A stretch of DNA of 7,323 nucleotides from UBA3792 sp946185305 (GTDB taxonomy: Bacteria > Bacillota > Clostridia > Christensenellales > CAG-138): positions 1-7,323 of the forward strand of contig CAMHJE010000120.1 of NCBI GenBank assembly GCA_946185305.1. Direction: 5' to 3'. Made by a program: the position numbers and the translations under genes. Position 1 is the stretch's first letter, and every line of letters begins with the position of its first letter. Shown here piece by piece: positions 6,651-7,323 of the stretch. The notes under the pieces were generated by a model that had not been told where the DNA came from, did not search any database, and saw only the letters and a list, made by a program, of their open reading frames with translations.

Positions 6651-6683
6651 TTTAAGGTTGTTTTAGGGTTGACTGCATACAAT
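6651..6683 (+). promoter_or_regulatory. Predicted activated promoter with CiaR-like tandem repeat
   Basis: Direct repeat TTTAAGGTTG (6651-6660) and TTTAGGGTTG (6662-6671), 9 of 10 identical with an 11-base period, i.e. TTTAAG-N5-TTTAGG. The -10 box TACAAT (6678-6683, 5 of 6 to consensus) starts 10 bases after the second hexamer. No acceptable -35 lies at 17 or 18 bases; the repeat occupies that place. This is the layout of a promoter activated by an OmpR-family regulator, and the hexamers match the CiaR consensus (TTTAAG-N5-TTTAAG, from memory) at 11 of 12 positions. The nearby regulator RR2 is the obvious candidate. Confidence 0.6.
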
Positions 6684-6703
6684 ACAGCCATGAAAATGAA
6701 AAG

Positions 6704-6709
6704 AGGTGA
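6704..6709 (+). promoter_or_regulatory. Ribosome binding site of the glycosidase gene
   Basis: AGGTGA 6 bases before the ATG at 6716. It supports this start over the ATGs at 6690 and 6696, which are in a different frame and have no such site. Confidence 0.85.
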
Positions 6710-6715
6710 TACGCA

Positions 6716-7323
6716 ATGCGATTTAAAAAACATGTCTTCGGCTGGCTTTGTGGCGCCGCATTGATGGCATTTTCCCTATATGTTGTTTTGGACACGTTTG
6801 TGATTGCGCGAACGTATGAAGTAGTTGCCTATACGGATGCCGTAAAGAATTCGAACGATGCTTCTGTAACTGCGTCAACGAGCATCGAAATTGAACCGCA
6901 GATTCTTTATGTTACTACCGACAGCTTACATGCTGTGGAAGAAGATGCAGCTTCAGCGGATGAGAATGCGGAAGACGTCGTGTCGGAGAATCCGATTATC
7001 GGTGATTCCGGTTATCATGATGAAAACATAGATATACAACTGACGGAATACCGCATTGCAGATACCACAGTGTATGCTGCCGAGGTAACGCTCTCCAGCG
7101 CGGATTATCTGAAGACGGCTTTTGCCAACAACGCTTACGGCCGAAATGTCACAGCCAAGACATCGCAGACAGCGAATACCGTCAATGCGATTTTGGCAGT
7201 AAACGGGGATTATTACGGCGCGCAGCAATCCGGGTATGTGATCCGCAACGGTGTTCTGTATCGCAGCTCGGCAAGAAAGAATGCGCAGGATCTTGTGATC
7301 TATGCGGATGGATCATTTGATAT
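6716..7323 (+). CDS. Membrane-anchored phosphodiester glycosidase-domain protein (NAGPA-like), cut by right edge
   Basis: The first 202 residues are visible; the C-terminus lies outside the window. A basic N-terminus (RFKKH) precedes a hydrophobic segment at about 7-31, probably a signal anchor or uncleaved signal peptide, followed by DTFVIARTYEVV (26-37), typical of clostridial members. A low-complexity acidic linker (about 41-105) is rich in Glu, Asp, Ser and Ala. The conserved domain starts at about 105: IDIQLTEYRI, VYAAEVTL, then AILAVNGDYYGAQ (158-170), GYVIRNGVLYR (173-183) and DLVIYADGSF (192-201). These are the early motifs of the phosphodiester glycosidase family related to the human uncovering enzyme NAGPA (PF09992 by recollection). 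Bacterial members are thought to act on exopolysaccharide or wall glycans outside the cell; the substrate is unknown. It is divergent from RR2 and preceded by an activator-type promoter. Confidence 0.9.
   Translation, partial: MRFKKHVFGWLCGAALMAFSLYVVLDTFVIARTYEVVAYTDAVKNSNDASVTASTSIEIEPQILYVTTDSLHAVEEDAASADENAEDVVSENPIIGDSGYHDENIDIQLTEYRIADTTVYAAEVTLSSADYLKTAFANNAYGRNVTAKTSQTANTVNAILAVNGDYYGAQQSGYVIRNGVLYRSSARKNAQDLVIYADGSFD

Larger units (their letters stand above)
6578..6715. promoter_or_regulatory. Divergent intergenic region between RR2 and the glycosidase gene
   Basis: A 138-base divergent control region. Toward RR2 (minus) the only -10-like box is TATGCT (6608-6613), with a poor -35 (GTGCTT at 6631-6636, 17-base spacer), preceded by two TATGGT copies; this promoter call is weak. 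An A/T-rich imperfect dyad centred on AAAGCACGCTTT (6629-6640) lies in the middle. Toward the glycosidase (plus) lie the tandem repeat and -10 box listed separately. Confidence 0.45.

Noticed and set aside
6507..6764. Plus-strand open frame across the RR2 start and the divergent promoter
   Set aside because: It begins inside RR2 in antisense and overlaps the well-supported glycosidase start in another frame.

Overview
The window reads as an ordinary chromosomal segment of a low-to-mid GC Gram-positive, most likely a Clostridia member (Oscillospiraceae- or Lachnospiraceae-like). The basis is the strong AGGAGG/AGGTGA-type Shine-Dalgarno sites, a CCA-encoding tRNA gene, a clostridial-style class A penicillin-binding protein with a Cys-containing tail, and a membrane-anchored phosphodiester glycosidase-domain protein. 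No phage, transposon, CRISPR array or defence gene is visible. The taxon is inferred from protein style; no search was run.

Layout. Everything except the last gene lies on the minus strand. Reading in the direction of transcription, from right to left: an OmpR-family response regulator and its histidine kinase (RR2-HK2, about 6577 to 4623, overlapping by 4 bases); a tRNA-Ala(GGC) with its own promoter and a terminator touching its CCA end (4442-4518); a class A penicillin-binding protein (4291 to 1610) with its own promoter; and a second OmpR-family regulator plus a HAMP/PAS-type kinase (RR1-HK1, 1498 to the left edge, where HK1 is cut). On the plus strand at the right edge, divergent from RR2, begins a phosphodiester glycosidase-domain protein (6716 onward, cut by the edge).

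How it may work together. The segment looks like an envelope-control neighbourhood: a peptidoglycan polymerase/cross-linker lies between two membrane-sensing two-component systems, and an exported carbohydrate-active protein is divergent from one of them. The most specific regulatory signal is a tandem repeat TTTAAG-N5-TTTAGG (6651-6667), 10 bases upstream of a TACAAT -10 box of the glycosidase gene. Its form and position match the recalled CiaR-type activation site, and RR2/HK2 resemble CiaR/CiaH. The resulting prediction is that RR2 activates the divergent glycosidase gene. A second cluster of symmetrical and direct repeats surrounds the likely RR1 promoter (1554-1590). I do not see an entirely new system; the novel part is the predicted regulatory wiring.
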